Position numbers and translations under genes: made by a program. A model generated the notes under the pieces. That model was not told the origin of the DNA, ran no database searches, and saw only the letters and a program-made list of their open reading frames with translations. Positions 52,301 through 52,377 of a stretch of 52,377 nucleotides of DNA are shown piece after piece (position 1 is the first letter of the stretch; every line of letters starts with the position of its first letter). This DNA is from an uncultured Clostridia bacterium (GTDB taxonomy: Bacteria > Bacillota > Clostridia > TANB77 > CAG-508): contig CANQCG010000007.1 of assembly GCA_947589645.1 (NCBI GenBank), forward strand, positions 1 to 52,377, given 5' to 3'.

Positions 52301-52377
52301 TAGCAGAAATATATTTCCTGTCAAAAATAGGGCTTTTCTACAAGCTAGCATTTTATTTTTATGTAAAATTATAATGC

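Noticed and set aside
1..52377. CRISPR array, prophage or complete insertion sequence
   Set aside because: No regularly spaced repeats, cas genes, phage structural genes or transposase were found on either strand.

Overview
The window is AT-rich DNA from the chromosome of an anaerobic, probably spore-forming Gram-positive bacterium of the class Clostridia. The evidence is a four-subunit ferredoxin-dependent 2-oxoacid oxidoreductase, a split transketolase, GatCAB, a GerA-type germinant receptor subunit, a class B sortase, a T-box-controlled ileS, a LexA promoter with a Bacillus/Clostridium-like operator, and heavy use of TTG starts and AGA/ATA codons. An uncultured gut lineage is plausible, but no species can be named from the sequence alone.

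Layout. 1-610 is the end of an rRNA operon: the last bases of 23S, then 5S, then a tRNA-Asn gene split after U35 of the anticodon by a compact 226-nt group I intron. 611-4741 is an accessory patch: a small HNH nuclease gene, then a restriction-modification pair (two D12 adenine methyltransferases fused in one chain, followed by an HNH endonuclease). 4783-9019 holds housekeeping and stress genes: rdgB, a frameshifted GH25-LysM lysozyme on the minus strand, dps, a hemolysin III-like protein, a flavodoxin-like reductase that seems to start at ATT, and a small helical protein. 9232-12638 has 6S RNA, polA and tmRNA. 12795-20467 is a cell-wall/proteostasis/central-metabolism block: FemAB-like ligase, alr, a DUF1189 protein, ftsH, split transketolase, lexA. 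20575-22236 (minus) is a lone GerA-family gene with a sigma-G-like promoter. 22414-30326 runs co-directionally: metG, polysaccharide deacetylase, recJ, rel, a metallo-beta-lactamase-fold hydrolase and a DUF3298 protein. 30485-32489 (minus) is htrA and a DUF4364 regulator, diverging from pyk. 34169-38666 is a tight operon of TAXI-TRAP transporter, N-carbamoylsarcosine-amidase-like hydrolase and L-lactate dehydrogenase. 38885-39349 is a HigBA-type toxin-antitoxin remnant. 39520-42803 is gatCAB. 43310-45194 has a CAU tRNA, a UlaG-like hydrolase, sortase B and an unknown small protein. 45255-48830 is T-box-ileS. 48998-52180 is the por operon on the minus strand with its promoter, followed at the edge by a 19-bp perfect inverted repeat.

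How it fits together. Most of the window is core genome. The por complex, pyruvate kinase, LDH and transketolase are all central carbon metabolism around pyruvate. Rel, LexA, Dps, FtsH, HtrA, 6S RNA and tmRNA form a stress and quality-control set. The most unusual items are the self-splicing-type intron in tRNA-Asn with an HNH gene about 100 bp away, the tandem-methyltransferase/HNH restriction system beside it, the TRAP-amidase-LDH operon of unknown substrate, and the internally deleted HigB toxin that leaves an antitoxin with an intact-looking operator.
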